Positions 1 to 9,317 of a stretch of 64,000 bases of DNA are shown here, piece by piece. How positions within the stretch are numbered: position 1 is the first letter of the stretch; each line of letters begins with the position of its first letter. The notes under the pieces are model-generated. The model worked only from the letters and a program-made list of their open reading frames with translations. It did not search any database and was not told the origin of the DNA. Source of the DNA: Chondrus crispus (lineage: Eukaryota > Rhodophyta > Florideophyceae > Gigartinales > Gigartinaceae); NCBI RefSeq assembly GCF_000350225.1, contig NW_005178986.1, forward strand, positions 179,970 to 243,969, in the 5' to 3' direction. The position numbers and the translations under genes were made by a program.

Positions 1-1
1 G

Positions 2-1280
2 TCAGTGGATCCCAAGCAATCTCTACTTATTTTTGCCAATGAAAGCAAAAACTTCGATGTCATTTTTCATCAATCGTCTCCTTTTGCGGTGGCACTGTCG
101 ACCAGTATAGGAGCTTCCTCATGCAGGCAGCACCAGATTGTAGAGGGGTTCATTGACTCGACGTACAAAACAAACGGGTCAGGTCTGGAATTTTTTGTCG
201 TGTTAGGTACTGTGCTTGGTACTGGGTTTCCGTTAATTTACTTTTTCGTCGAAGGAGGGGGCAAACATGGACAAAATGTAAGACGAAAAGACACAATTTT
301 GGGTGTCTTCAAGGCTATGCATAGAACCTTGAACTCTTTCCGTCCTCTGTTCTTTTTTTCGCACAAAGATTCCGGGCAGCTTGACGCTATCAAGCGTGTG
401 TATGGTATTAATCCGTCTCTGTGCCCTTGGCATTTGAAAAGGGCAATTAAGCAGAAGATATCGGGACTGAGAAAAGAAAAGAAAAGCGTCCTTTCGAAGG
501 AAAAGGAGCAAGCGCTGATGGACCTGATTACCCTGCACTTTAATCGGCATCCTTTTTTGACAAGCACTTCTCCATGCTTTTTGCAAAAGAGAAAGCCAAA
601 GATGAGCTCCACACCTTCTTCTCGTCTGGAACAGAAAGCACCCTCAAGGATTATCTGCTACAGAATTGGTATGATGATAACATATTCTTTTGTTGGGGTC
701 GTAGAAATGCTTCCCTGATACCCCTTTCGAAGACAACTATGATGTGCGAGTCGCACTGGTCACTTCTGAAGCGCCTTTATTTATTGCCATACAACCGCCC
801 CAGAGTAGATCTTTTGCTTTATGTTCTTGACAGTAAGCTATTGAGCAAGTATACATCGGACTACCATCTTCTGATGAATGGAAGGAAGAAGCCCAGTTGG
901 TGGCGAGAATTTGTCGAGGAATGGAAGAGATGTGCCACAACGAAAATTCGAGGGATTTATATTGTGGACAAGGACACGTGGACATGCTCATGCCCGGCTT
1001 ATCTTCGAAGCCCCTTTCTACTGTGCAAGCATTTAGTTGCTGGGGCAGATGTGCCTGTTTATCGTGACATAATCCGAAGGCGGCACCCTCCTTTCCTGGA
1101 GATACAAAGAGAGCCAAACAGGTTCATTCCAAAGCTTGAGGGGGCGCTGCAACGTCATCAGAATCATGCAGCTCCTCCCCAGCTGTGCATAAACGACAAT
1201 AGCATAGCGAACATTCTCAGCAATGAATTCTTTGCAGACTCGAGAGAAAGTTTGACGAAGAACACTGCTGAAGCCGCACG
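2..1280 (+). pseudogene. MULE-type transposase with SWIM zinc finger, 5' part, frameshifted and interrupted
   Basis: This is the DDE transposase of a Mutator-like DNA transposon, which would cut and paste its own element. The reading frame is already open at the window start. It carries the MULE-type stretch DSTYKTN near base 160, followed by a KDSGQLDAIKRVYG...WHLKRAI block that matches the second acidic residue and the W-H-x-x-R motif. The frame then changes at about 570-600 (frame 2 to frame 1), so the gene is broken there. After the shift it continues with an ESHW...NRPRLDLL-like block and a SWIM finger (CSC, 11 residues, CKH) near 985-1035. The frame runs exactly into the gypsy LTR at 1281 and resumes in frame at 16111. 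What is seen is the motifs and frames; the family name rests on motif recognition alone. Confidence 0.8.
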
Positions 1281-1938
1281 TGTAGTATAACCCCCCCCCT
1301 GGGGCTTTATCTTAGATTAGATCAACTCAGAATCGGATCGGATACTGTAGAGCTCGATGCTCTACAGTACCACCACGTGTACCCCCGAGTACAGGGGGGC
1401 GCACGTGTACACGTGTACGCGCGGGACCGCAGAACGCGCGCACACGTGTACTGTCAGCCCCGATGGCTGACCGTATTACAGTGTCGACCGACCGCTACAG
1501 TACATCGGTACTGTACTATTATGATAGGTTATTATGTACATTAAATATGGAGCGGACCGGCGGCGGTGGAGGAGGACAAGCAGGGACTTGTCACCCACCG
1601 ACCGTCAAGGTCCGACTTCCCGCTTATTCTAAGGTAGCGCTCGCTAACTACCTTAGAGCGGCACCGAGCGCGAGTTGAGGACGCGCGCGGTACGCCCACG
1701 AGCCGGCTCCGCCTCCGCCCGTCGGTACTGGATCGTCACCCAGTACCGCGCCGGGGCGTCGAGGCGTCGAACCGCTCGCGCGTACCGACGTCCTCCCCGT
1801 TCCCGCTCTACCACGCTACCCGGGCCCGCTGCCCGGTGCCGTTGGCTGGTGTCCGGCTTCACCCCCGTCTTCCCGTTCGGACGGGGTCTGCGTCGAGCTG
1901 TGCATACACCCCTCTCCGTTGGGGGTGTTTATGCTACA
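1281..1938 (+). repeat. 5' LTR of the gypsy element
   Basis: Begins TGTAGTATAACC and ends TTTATGCTACA, matching 15454-16110 almost base for base. It contains several CACGTG palindromes around 1371-1452 embedded in repeated ACACGTGTAC, plausible promoter sites. Short open frames inside it are also present in the 3' copy and are not evidence of genes. Confidence 0.95.
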
Positions 1939-1939
1939 G

Positions 1940-1957
1940 TGGTCTCCCGACCTAGAA
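1940..1957 (+). other. candidate tRNA primer-binding site
   Basis: Starts TGGTCTCCCGACC one base after the 5' LTR. It begins with TGG, the complement of a tRNA CCA end, as expected for minus-strand priming. The tRNA species was not identified. Confidence 0.5.
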
Positions 1958-2018
1958 GACCCTGGAGTCCGATCTCCGAGAAGACTTCCGCTTCCCTCCG
2001 CGAACCGATCGCGTCGAG

Positions 2019-4589
2019 ATGAGCCAAGAGTTTGAGCCCTCGATCCGCTCCGAAGCAGCCGATCTGAGTCCGGCCGCTGTGCAGTCCCCATCCGCCCCGT
2101 CGGGCGACGGCGACGCAGGTCCTCGTGACCGCGAACCGTCGCTCGGATCCTCCGAGGAAAGAGCGGCGGCGATGTTCGAACGCATAGCCGAATACATCGA
2201 GGAAGTCCGTACTTCCCTTCGGATCGATGTATCGGACCATGTATACACTCGATGTATGGCCGAACTCCGCTCCCTGCGTGAAGGGAGGTTCGATAGAGTG
2301 ACGCAGTCCTTAGAGAATATCCGAGCACTGATCGACGAGTTACATTCGCGGATCGTGCTCGTCGAAGACTCCCGTTTCGCCTCGCCCGGACCGTCCGGGC
2401 AAGGTCGCCCTGAGAGGCCGACCTCGGTGAGACGACCCGAGGACCGAACCTCTCCGTCCGCAGAGCAATTGGGTGCGTTCGCGCACCTCTCCGCTGAGCT
2501 CGACGCCACTCGTCGGCGTGCTCGTGACATGGAACGTACCATGGCCGAAAGGCTACCCGGTGCCCCCCCGAGAGGGCCCGGTGGTACCGTACCTCCGAGC
2601 GCCGCCGCCCCCGAGGGTTGGCGTCCGACTGGTGCCGCTACCAGTCGGACTGCAGAAGGAAGCCGTCCTCCGATAGACGCCAACTTCGGGTCTGAGACCC
2701 AAGCCTTGCCGCCTATCGCCGGAAGTAGGCGGCAAGTGGACCGCGTATCGTACGCGGACGAAAAGGACCGTGGAGGAGCCGCCTGCGGATCCGGAGAACC
2801 GATGTTCTCCGTCGATCCCCGCTGGGGCGGCTACCCGCCGGCGAGTTACGCCGAGCATCCAGGTCCGGTAGACGTCCGTACGCTACCGGTTACCTCCTTC
2901 GGCACGCTGGGTCCCGCTGAACCCGGGCTCGAGCCGGTACATACGATGATCCAAGAGTTCAGCGCCGTTGCTGACTATCGTATGTACCGCTTGGATAACA
3001 CCTCGAGGCTCGTTACCTCGGGTGACGCGGGACGGATTGCGAAGTACGTCCAACGCTGTCGTGGGATCCGTCCCACGATGCGCAGCTTCGACGGTACCGA
3101 CCCGATCCAGCTGCTGCCGTTCTTGAAGGATATCCGAATCACCTTCAACTCGCAACACCTGACCGAAGGTGTTGCGGTACGAGTCCTCGCGCACTTCCTC
3201 GAGCACGACGCGGAGCGCCTGTATACGAGTTATACGATGCGTGGCCTCCGCGCGGGCCAGCTCCACGACGACGTGAGCTGGCCGGGGCTCGTGAATCAAT
3301 TCTTAAAACGCTACCTCACGGACGACGTGTTAGGTGAAGCGTACGACGCTGTCGCTACGGCGCGACAGCAATCGCATGAGACGGAAAGCACGTTTGCTGA
3401 CCGACTCGAGACTGCCGCGTTCCGATGCACGGCAGTCTTCTCCGAACAGTCCCTCGCGCACTACTTCGTGCGGGGACTTGCACCGGCAACCCGTGCCGCA
3501 GTATCCGAAACTGTGCAAAGGCTGCCAGGCAGTCAGAAGACCGATCTTCCGACCATCCGCCGTATCGCCACGGCGGAAGGTACAACGTACCGCGCTCGGC
3601 GCGGTTTACCTCTGCCGGATTCGAAACCGGCAGGGAAGGCTGGCAGGACTACGAAGTCCGCCGCGACAAGTTCGCCCGCCTCGACCCTCCATATCGGGGA
3701 GGATGAGTGGCAGGCCGACCCTGTCCTCATTACGCAAGGAGCAGGGCCCGTGGGGGCACGAACCGCCTCACCGATGTCGACCGGAACGACATCTAGTTAC
3801 GCGACCGCCTTCGCAGCCACTCCAAGAGTGGCAAGGGGTACGGACCCCCGGGTCGCAGAGCTCGACATATCGAGCCGAGATGCAGGAGGCGAAGCGCCTC
3901 GCGTGCCCCTCCTCACCGATGAGGAGGTGCGGCACGCGGCGACCTTCGCCTCAACGGACGGCAGCGCGTACGTGTGCTGGCTATGCCGTACGTACGGGCA
4001 TGCCATGTACGCGTGCCCGTTCCTGTCACCGGAACAACGAATGTTCACGGCATACAGGACCTACCGCTACCAGATGGAGACGCGCCCCGGTGCGCGCAAT
4101 CTCCTCCGGCAAGCGGTGGGCGAGGGCCGTCCTCCGCGTCAAGGTTTCCCGAACCGAACGGGTGGGGGCGCACGCTTCGCCCCCCGTGGAGGCGGGTACC
4201 GTCGTCACGAAGTCGATCGTCGGGATCGACCCGCCTATCGCCAGGCGGACACAAGGTACCCCCGACAAGGAGAAAGAGGGGACCGAGACCGTTCTCGGTT
4301 ACCCCAACAGGTACAGAATGCGATAATGTACCTGCAAGACTGGGTAGAGGATCCGTACCCTCTACCCACGGAGGGTCACGAAGGACAGCCGACTCGCTTC
4401 GTCCCCCATATCCTGCGACGACCGGACGCCGCAGGTCAAGGCCCGGAAGTACCGGAGTACTTCGCCAAGGCCGCCGAGCCGCAGTGGGGGAATCGTCCCG
4501 ACCCACGCGACCGGCTACCGGAAGAGGACCTGGCCGTCGATAGCCAGGAGGTTAGCTCCGATAGCACGGGTAGTTCGAAAAAAGGGTAA
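2019..4589 (+). CDS. gag polyprotein of the gypsy element
   Basis: Structural capsid/nucleocapsid protein, 856 residues, starting at an ATG 80 bases after the LTR. The N-terminal half is low in recognisable motifs, with acidic and proline-rich stretches. A retrotransposon-gag-like helical region lies at roughly residues 345-500 (from RPTMRSFDG to the AEGTTYRARR area). One CCHC zinc knuckle, CWLCRTYGHAMYAC (C-x2-C-x4-H-x4-C), is at about residues 652-665. The C-terminal tail after the knuckle is Arg/Gly-rich, as expected for nucleic-acid binding. The gene ends before a separate frame encoding the protease, so gag and pol are not in one frame. Confidence 0.9.
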   Translation: MSQEFEPSIRSEAADLSPAAVQSPSAPSGDGDAGPRDREPSLGSSEERAAAMFERIAEYIEEVRTSLRIDVSDHVYTRCMAELRSLREGRFDRVTQSLENIRALIDELHSRIVLVEDSRFASPGPSGQGRPERPTSVRRPEDRTSPSAEQLGAFAHLSAELDATRRRARDMERTMAERLPGAPPRGPGGTVPPSAAAPEGWRPTGAATSRTAEGSRPPIDANFGSETQALPPIAGSRRQVDRVSYADEKDRGGAACGSGEPMFSVDPRWGGYPPASYAEHPGPVDVRTLPVTSFGTLGPAEPGLEPVHTMIQEFSAVADYRMYRLDNTSRLVTSGDAGRIAKYVQRCRGIRPTMRSFDGTDPIQLLPFLKDIRITFNSQHLTEGVAVRVLAHFLEHDAERLYTSYTMRGLRAGQLHDDVSWPGLVNQFLKRYLTDDVLGEAYDAVATARQQSHETESTFADRLETAAFRCTAVFSEQSLAHYFVRGLAPATRAAVSETVQRLPGSQKTDLPTIRRIATAEGTTYRARRGLPLPDSKPAGKAGRTTKSAATSSPASTLHIGEDEWQADPVLITQGAGPVGARTASPMSTGTTSSYATAFAATPRVARGTDPRVAELDISSRDAGGEAPRVPLLTDEEVRHAATFASTDGSAYVCWLCRTYGHAMYACPFLSPEQRMFTAYRTYRYQMETRPGARNLLRQAVGEGRPPRQGFPNRTGGGARFAPRGGGYRRHEVDRRDRPAYRQADTRYPRQGERGDRDRSRLPQQVQNAIMYLQDWVEDPYPLPTEGHEGQPTRFVPHILRRPDAAGQGPEVPEYFAKAAEPQWGNRPDPRDRLPEEDLAVDSQEVSSDSTGSSKKG

Positions 4590-4729
4590 AGACGGTTACG
4601 TACACGCGGTCGCGTGAGCCGTCTTTTCCCAACGAACTAGACCCGACCCCGCGTGCTCGCCAAGGACACGGGGGGTATTGTCCGATAATACATCCCTCGC
4701 TTCCGGAGGCGGGCACGGGAGCTCCTGTA

Positions 4730-5962
4730 ATGCCGATACAGGAGGGAGCGCACGTCGAGGCCTCCGAAGGCCCGACGTTAGGAGCACAAGACACGGGGAC
4801 AGCCGACGTCCCGGTGAGGCGTAACGATGGCGACGGGGGCAACGACGACCGAAAAGATTTGGTCGACCCCCTGACTCCCGCGAGCACAAGGTCGCCGGAG
4901 AGAGGTCCGTGTCGTACGGACTCGAGTAATCCGAGGGGCGTCACTGATCCGCGGACGCCCCAAGGAAGGGGGAGAAGGAAACGCAAGCGGGGCCAGCACC
5001 GAAACCGAAGGCCCCGACGGAACGACCTCACCGATAAGGTCGCCCCGAAGGTTGTCGACGGCGTCATTTGCCTTATGACGTCGAAGATCTACAACGTCCT
5101 CGGCTCGATAGCCACAGAGGGAAATGCATTCAAACCCCGCACGATCGCTGTTGATACGTGCTCGGGGTATAATCTGGTGAGGAAGGCCGACCTTCCCCCC
5201 GATTGGACGCGTTACGTCGTGCACGACGCACCTCTGCCACGATTGGCAGGCGCGAATAGCAACCCCCTCAAGCTTTCGGCCGTCGTCCGCCTGGCGGTGC
5301 GGTTGAGGAACACGGTGTTCCGAATTCCGTTCGTAGTCGCGGACCAGCTCGCCGTGCCGGTCCTTCTCGGCACGGCCTTCATCGATACGCACGTGCGGTG
5401 TATCGACATCGAAGCTCAACGAATGGAGCTACGCCAAGGCGGTTCCGTCGCCATCGTTGACGGAAAGGGGGAGTCGACTCCCCCTACCAGGCGACACGGG
5501 CGACACACGGGTCGGCCAGACGTACGCGAGGAGGCCCCGCAAGCGATCCGAATCGCCCGCTGGGTTACCATCCCCGCGATGTCACAAGCCCGCGTGCGTG
5601 TGACAACCGCGGGGAGGGGCCTCGTGTTCCTGGAACCCAAGCCCTCACTCCAACACCGACATGGAGTGAGGCTGACGAATGGCGTCGCGGAGGTCCTACC
5701 GAATCAGACCTTCGATGTCATCGTCGCGAATTTCTCACGACGAGAAAGGAGGCTTCCGAAGCACACCGTCGTGGGATACGCGAAGCGCAACCCCCTCGCG
5801 ATCCTCACTCCCGAACGTAAGGTCGCCGAGGGGATCGCGCACGCGCTACACCTGACCGACTTGACCGATCAAGTCGGTGGGGTAGGAGTTGGCCGATCCA
5901 ACTCCGACGATAAGACCACCGCCGGGGGCAGGGGGTCGACCCGGTCGAACGGTCACCTTTAG
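4730..5962 (+). CDS. retroviral-type aspartic protease region of the gypsy element
   Basis: Frame of 410 residues holding the pepsin-like protease that would cut the polyprotein. The active-site motif DTCSG (replacing the usual D-[ST]-G) is at about residues 142-146, followed about 70 residues later by the flap-side VPVLLGTAFID motif (usual form [IL]LG-x-[DA]-F). The first 110 residues are charged and low complexity. It is in frame 2, whereas gag is in frame 3 and the RT in frame 1. The RT frame is open upstream of its first ATG and overlaps this stop, so pol might be joined by frameshifting, or a base was lost or gained here. The real start may lie upstream of this ATG. Confidence 0.75.
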   Translation: MPIQEGAHVEASEGPTLGAQDTGTADVPVRRNDGDGGNDDRKDLVDPLTPASTRSPERGPCRTDSSNPRGVTDPRTPQGRGRRKRKRGQHRNRRPRRNDLTDKVAPKVVDGVICLMTSKIYNVLGSIATEGNAFKPRTIAVDTCSGYNLVRKADLPPDWTRYVVHDAPLPRLAGANSNPLKLSAVVRLAVRLRNTVFRIPFVVADQLAVPVLLGTAFIDTHVRCIDIEAQRMELRQGGSVAIVDGKGESTPPTRRHGRHTGRPDVREEAPQAIRIARWVTIPAMSQARVRVTTAGRGLVFLEPKPSLQHRHGVRLTNGVAEVLPNQTFDVIVANFSRRERRLPKHTVVGYAKRNPLAILTPERKVAEGIAHALHLTDLTDQVGGVGVGRSNSDDKTTAGGRGSTRSNGHL

Positions 5963-6021
5963 GCCAACCGACGGCGAGGGGTACTGTACTCCCCCAGCAA
6001 AAGGATCCCGAAAATCCACCG

Positions 6022-7236
6022 ATGGATTGGGAAAAAGAGATCGACCTGTCATACATCGATGATGACAAGCTCCGTGGCCACGTGCTCGAGATGCTCCGTA
6101 AGCACTCGAGTTTGTGGAGCGGTGCGCTTGGAACGATCCAAGCCACGGAGCACCGCATCCCCCTCGAACCGGGAATGAAACCGATTCGTTCTATGCCCTA
6201 TCGGAAGGGCCCGGCCATGCGCGAAATGGTCGCGAAGGAGGTCAACAAGATGTTGAACGCAGGGGTTATCGAACCCGCAAGCACCGAGTGGGCGTCCCCC
6301 GTGGTGCTCGTACCGAAGAAAGACGGCTCTCTTCGGTTCTGCGTAGACTACCGGCGTCTCAACGCGAAGACCGCAGCGGATTCGTATCCGCTGCCACGAA
6401 TGGACGACTGCATCGACTCGTTAAGAGATGCAGCCGTCTTCACCACGTTGGACTGCAATTCCGGTTATTGGCAGATCCCGGTCGCTCCGGAAGACCGGGA
6501 TAAGACCACGTTTACGACGCACATGGGCACGTTTCGCCACTTGCGCATGCCGTTTGGACTCAAAGGGGCACCGGCCACCTTCCAACGTGCGCTCGACATA
6601 ATACTCTCCGGAGTCCGCTGGCAAATGTGCCTCGTCTATCTCGACGACGTAATCGTGTTCTCCCGTACGCACGGAGAACACGCGAGGCATCTCGATACCG
6701 TCTTGAGCTTACTGCGGAGTTCCGGTATCTCCCTTAAGCTCAAGAAGTGCAGCTTCTTCCGACCGAAGGTGCACTACCTGGGGCACGTCATCCCCCCAGG
6801 CAAGTTGAGCGTGGCCGATACGGCGGCCGACGCTTTCAAGACGTTCACGTTCCCGAGGACGTTGACGCAAGTGCGCTCGTTCCTCGGGGCGTGTAACGTC
6901 TACCGCCGATTCGTTAAGGGGTTCGCTAAGATTGCGCGTCCTCTGACCGACATGACGCGCAAGGATTCGGATCCCGATTTCTATAACCCCACGGAGCTGC
7001 AACTTCAGGCGTTCGAGAACCTTAAGAACTGCATGATCGCTCCACCGATCCTCGCGTTGCCCCGGCACGGTCGTCCGTACATGATAGACACCGACGCGAG
7101 TGCCTACCAACTCGGCTGCACCTTACTTCAGGAGCACGAAGAGCCGAACGACTGGCGCCCGTGGGGTATTGGTCGTACTCACTGTCCGATAGTGAGCGCA
7201 ACTACAGCGCTACCGAACGCGAGTGCTTCGCCGTAG
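6022..7236 (+). CDS. reverse transcriptase of the gypsy element (3' end out of frame)
   Basis: Copies the element RNA into DNA. It has the standard Ty3/gypsy RT blocks: EWASPVVLVPKKDGSLRFCVDYR, the FTTLDCNSGYWQI block, the LVYLDDVIVFSR block with the YLDD catalytic box near residues 206-209, and the LGHVI and RSFLGACNVYRRF blocks. After the DTDASAYQLGC start of RNase H, the frame becomes non-homologous at about 7157, and the RNase H continues in the next frame from 7161. A single missing base explains this. The frame is open upstream of the ATG to at least 5956, overlapping the protease stop. Confidence 0.9.
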   Translation: MDWEKEIDLSYIDDDKLRGHVLEMLRKHSSLWSGALGTIQATEHRIPLEPGMKPIRSMPYRKGPAMREMVAKEVNKMLNAGVIEPASTEWASPVVLVPKKDGSLRFCVDYRRLNAKTAADSYPLPRMDDCIDSLRDAAVFTTLDCNSGYWQIPVAPEDRDKTTFTTHMGTFRHLRMPFGLKGAPATFQRALDIILSGVRWQMCLVYLDDVIVFSRTHGEHARHLDTVLSLLRSSGISLKLKKCSFFRPKVHYLGHVIPPGKLSVADTAADAFKTFTFPRTLTQVRSFLGACNVYRRFVKGFAKIARPLTDMTRKDSDPDFYNPTELQLQAFENLKNCMIAPPILALPRHGRPYMIDTDASAYQLGCTLLQEHEEPNDWRPWGIGRTHCPIVSATTALPNASASP

Positions 7237-9308
7237 TGTGGGCCGTCCGCACACTACGGCCGTACGTAGAAGGCACGAAGTTCACCGTACGGACGGACCA
7301 TGACGCCCTCCGATGGCTCATGTCCCTCACCGAGAGTTCCGGAAGACTCACCCGGTGGCGGCTACGTCTGGCTGAATACGATTTCACCATTCAGTACCGC
7401 CCCGGACGCGTGCATCAGGTGCCCGATGCCCTGTCACGACTCGTGTCGCCGAAGGTCGCCGATGACCTTCGCTCCACCGTGGAGGTGGATGACGACATCC
7501 CCACTTTCGACGGGGGCACGACAGTTCGAGACGTATCGAACGAGCTCGCGGACCACGCTTGTACCGCGAGCTGTGATCATCAGGCCGTCCATGTCTTCGT
7601 AACAACACGGAATCAAGCCGAAGCCCGAACAAGGTCGCGCGCACGGACGCGCGACGAACCGCGAGGTGACGACGAAGCCCCCGCTCTCCAAGGACCCAAT
7701 TCGTTTTGGGAGGAGAACGACGAGTTCGACGCCGCCGACATCCAGCGCGCCGAAGACCCCGAGGCTGGCGCGCTCGACTCCCCGGTCGCCCCACCGCAGG
7801 ACGACCTTCCGGCCCCTCTTACGATAGAGGAGATAGCCGAGGAGCAACGCGTGGATGACTTCTGCCAAACCGTTTTGGCACGACAGTCAGAGTCCCGGGA
7901 CTCCGCGTTCTTCGAGGACCACCAAGGGGTGCTCAAGCGGAGACACCCCTTCGACCCTGATATCGTACAGGTGGTGGTACCTCGGACGCTCCGCGCCAGG
8001 CTCCTTCGCCTGTGCCACAACCCGGCCATTGCGGGGCACCCGGGCCAGAACCGTATGTACTACGCACTTCGACGCGAGTACTACTGGCCCCACCTGGCTG
8101 CAGACGTAGCAGCCACGGTGCCAGGGTGTCGAACCTGCGCGATGAACCGGGTGAAGCTGAGAAAACATCTCAACCGATTGAGATTGTTTCCAGCTACGAG
8201 GCCCCTCGAGAGCCTCGCGATCGACATCTTGGGGCCGCTCCCCAAGACGAAGACAGGAAAACGGTTCCTGCTCGTGATTACGGACCGCTTCAGTAAGCTA
8301 ACGCAAGTCGTTGCGCTCCGCACGATAACAGCGCACACGGTCGCAGTTGCGTTCTGCGACTCGTGGGTGTTCAAGTATGGCGTCCCTCGCACGTTGCTTT
8401 CGGACAACGGCCCTCAGTTTAATGCCAAGTTCTTCCACAGCACGTGCCGCGTTCTGGGGATAGCGAATTTGTACACTTCGGCGTACCATCCCCAGACGAA
8501 CGGGCAAGTCGAGCGATATAACCGAACAATCGCCTCGATGCTGCAGAACTACGTGGGTGAACACCAGGACGACTGGGATGTGTACGTGGGGCCGCTTACG
8601 TATGCGTACAACTCCCACGTACATCGCACCACGCGCACCACGCCGTTTGAGCTCGTGCTCAGCAGGCCACCGCCGGAGTTCTCTCTCCGACGGGCGGACG
8701 GCGACGAGCCCCCTTCCGATAGGGGGAACCAACGTGCCGAATTCCTCAAGACCTTGGATTCGACTATCCAGAAGGCCTACGGGAGCCTGCGTCGCACGCA
8801 GGCTCGCTACAAGCGCGACTTCGATAAGCGCATACGACGTATTAATTCCCGGCTCCGTCCCGGAGAATACGTATATCTCAACCCCACCGATGGGGCTAAG
8901 ACATCGAACAAGCTCGCCTCGCCCGCTGTCGGACCCTACCGCGTGCTTGCCAATGACCGCCGAACCATCACGATCGATCGTGATGGGGTCACCGAGCGAG
9001 TCTCCGCCGACCGCTGCGTGTACGCGCCGTCTCCGATAGACGCGCCACGAGCAAGTACGACGACCCCGCGGGACCTCGCCGATAAGGTCACCGCGGGAAC
9101 GCAGTATGCCGTCGAACGGCTACTGAGACATCGAGTCATGGAAGACGGAACTACGGAGTTCCTCATCAAGTGGGCGGATTACGACGCGCCCACTTGGACT
9201 GCGCGGACTCACGTTCCGGAGGAGTTGGTGTCTCGTTACGCCCAACGCCTCCGGGGACGTACCGGCAGAGACCTCACCCAAACCGTGAACGCGGACGTTC
9301 ACGCTTAA
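7161..9308 (+). CDS. RNase H, integrase and chromodomain of the gypsy element
   Basis: Continuation of pol in a new frame; the first codon is not an ATG, so it must be made by readthrough of RT. RNase H: SATERECFAVVWA and TDHDALRWL. Integrase zinc finger H-x6-H...C-x2-C (HNPAIAGH ... CRTC) at about residues 284-325. The integrase catalytic triad is visible as DILGPL, LSDNGPQF and a Glu in GQVERYN. A C-terminal chromodomain (AVERLLRHRV ... FLIKWADYD) at about residues 645-700 would direct integration to particular chromatin; this domain defines chromoviruses. The stop at 9306-9308 is followed directly by a purine tract that resembles the one before the 3' LTR. Confidence 0.92.
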   Translation: MGYWSYSLSDSERNYSATERECFAVVWAVRTLRPYVEGTKFTVRTDHDALRWLMSLTESSGRLTRWRLRLAEYDFTIQYRPGRVHQVPDALSRLVSPKVADDLRSTVEVDDDIPTFDGGTTVRDVSNELADHACTASCDHQAVHVFVTTRNQAEARTRSRARTRDEPRGDDEAPALQGPNSFWEENDEFDAADIQRAEDPEAGALDSPVAPPQDDLPAPLTIEEIAEEQRVDDFCQTVLARQSESRDSAFFEDHQGVLKRRHPFDPDIVQVVVPRTLRARLLRLCHNPAIAGHPGQNRMYYALRREYYWPHLAADVAATVPGCRTCAMNRVKLRKHLNRLRLFPATRPLESLAIDILGPLPKTKTGKRFLLVITDRFSKLTQVVALRTITAHTVAVAFCDSWVFKYGVPRTLLSDNGPQFNAKFFHSTCRVLGIANLYTSAYHPQTNGQVERYNRTIASMLQNYVGEHQDDWDVYVGPLTYAYNSHVHRTTRTTPFELVLSRPPPEFSLRRADGDEPPSDRGNQRAEFLKTLDSTIQKAYGSLRRTQARYKRDFDKRIRRINSRLRPGEYVYLNPTDGAKTSNKLASPAVGPYRVLANDRRTITIDRDGVTERVSADRCVYAPSPIDAPRASTTTPRDLADKVTAGTQYAVERLLRHRVMEDGTTEFLIKWADYDAPTWTARTHVPEELVSRYAQRLRGRTGRDLTQTVNADVHA

Positions 9309-9317
9309 GGGGGGGGC
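9283..9317 (+). repeat. first copy of a pol-end / polypurine-tract direct repeat
   Basis: The segment covering the last codons of pol and AAGGGGGGGG recurs at 15415-15452 with about four mismatches. See the matching entry there. Confidence 0.7.

Noticed and set aside
1463..2022. Several plus- and minus-strand frames in the 5' LTR
   Set aside because: The same frames occur in the 3' LTR copy and have no domain; they reflect LTR sequence only.
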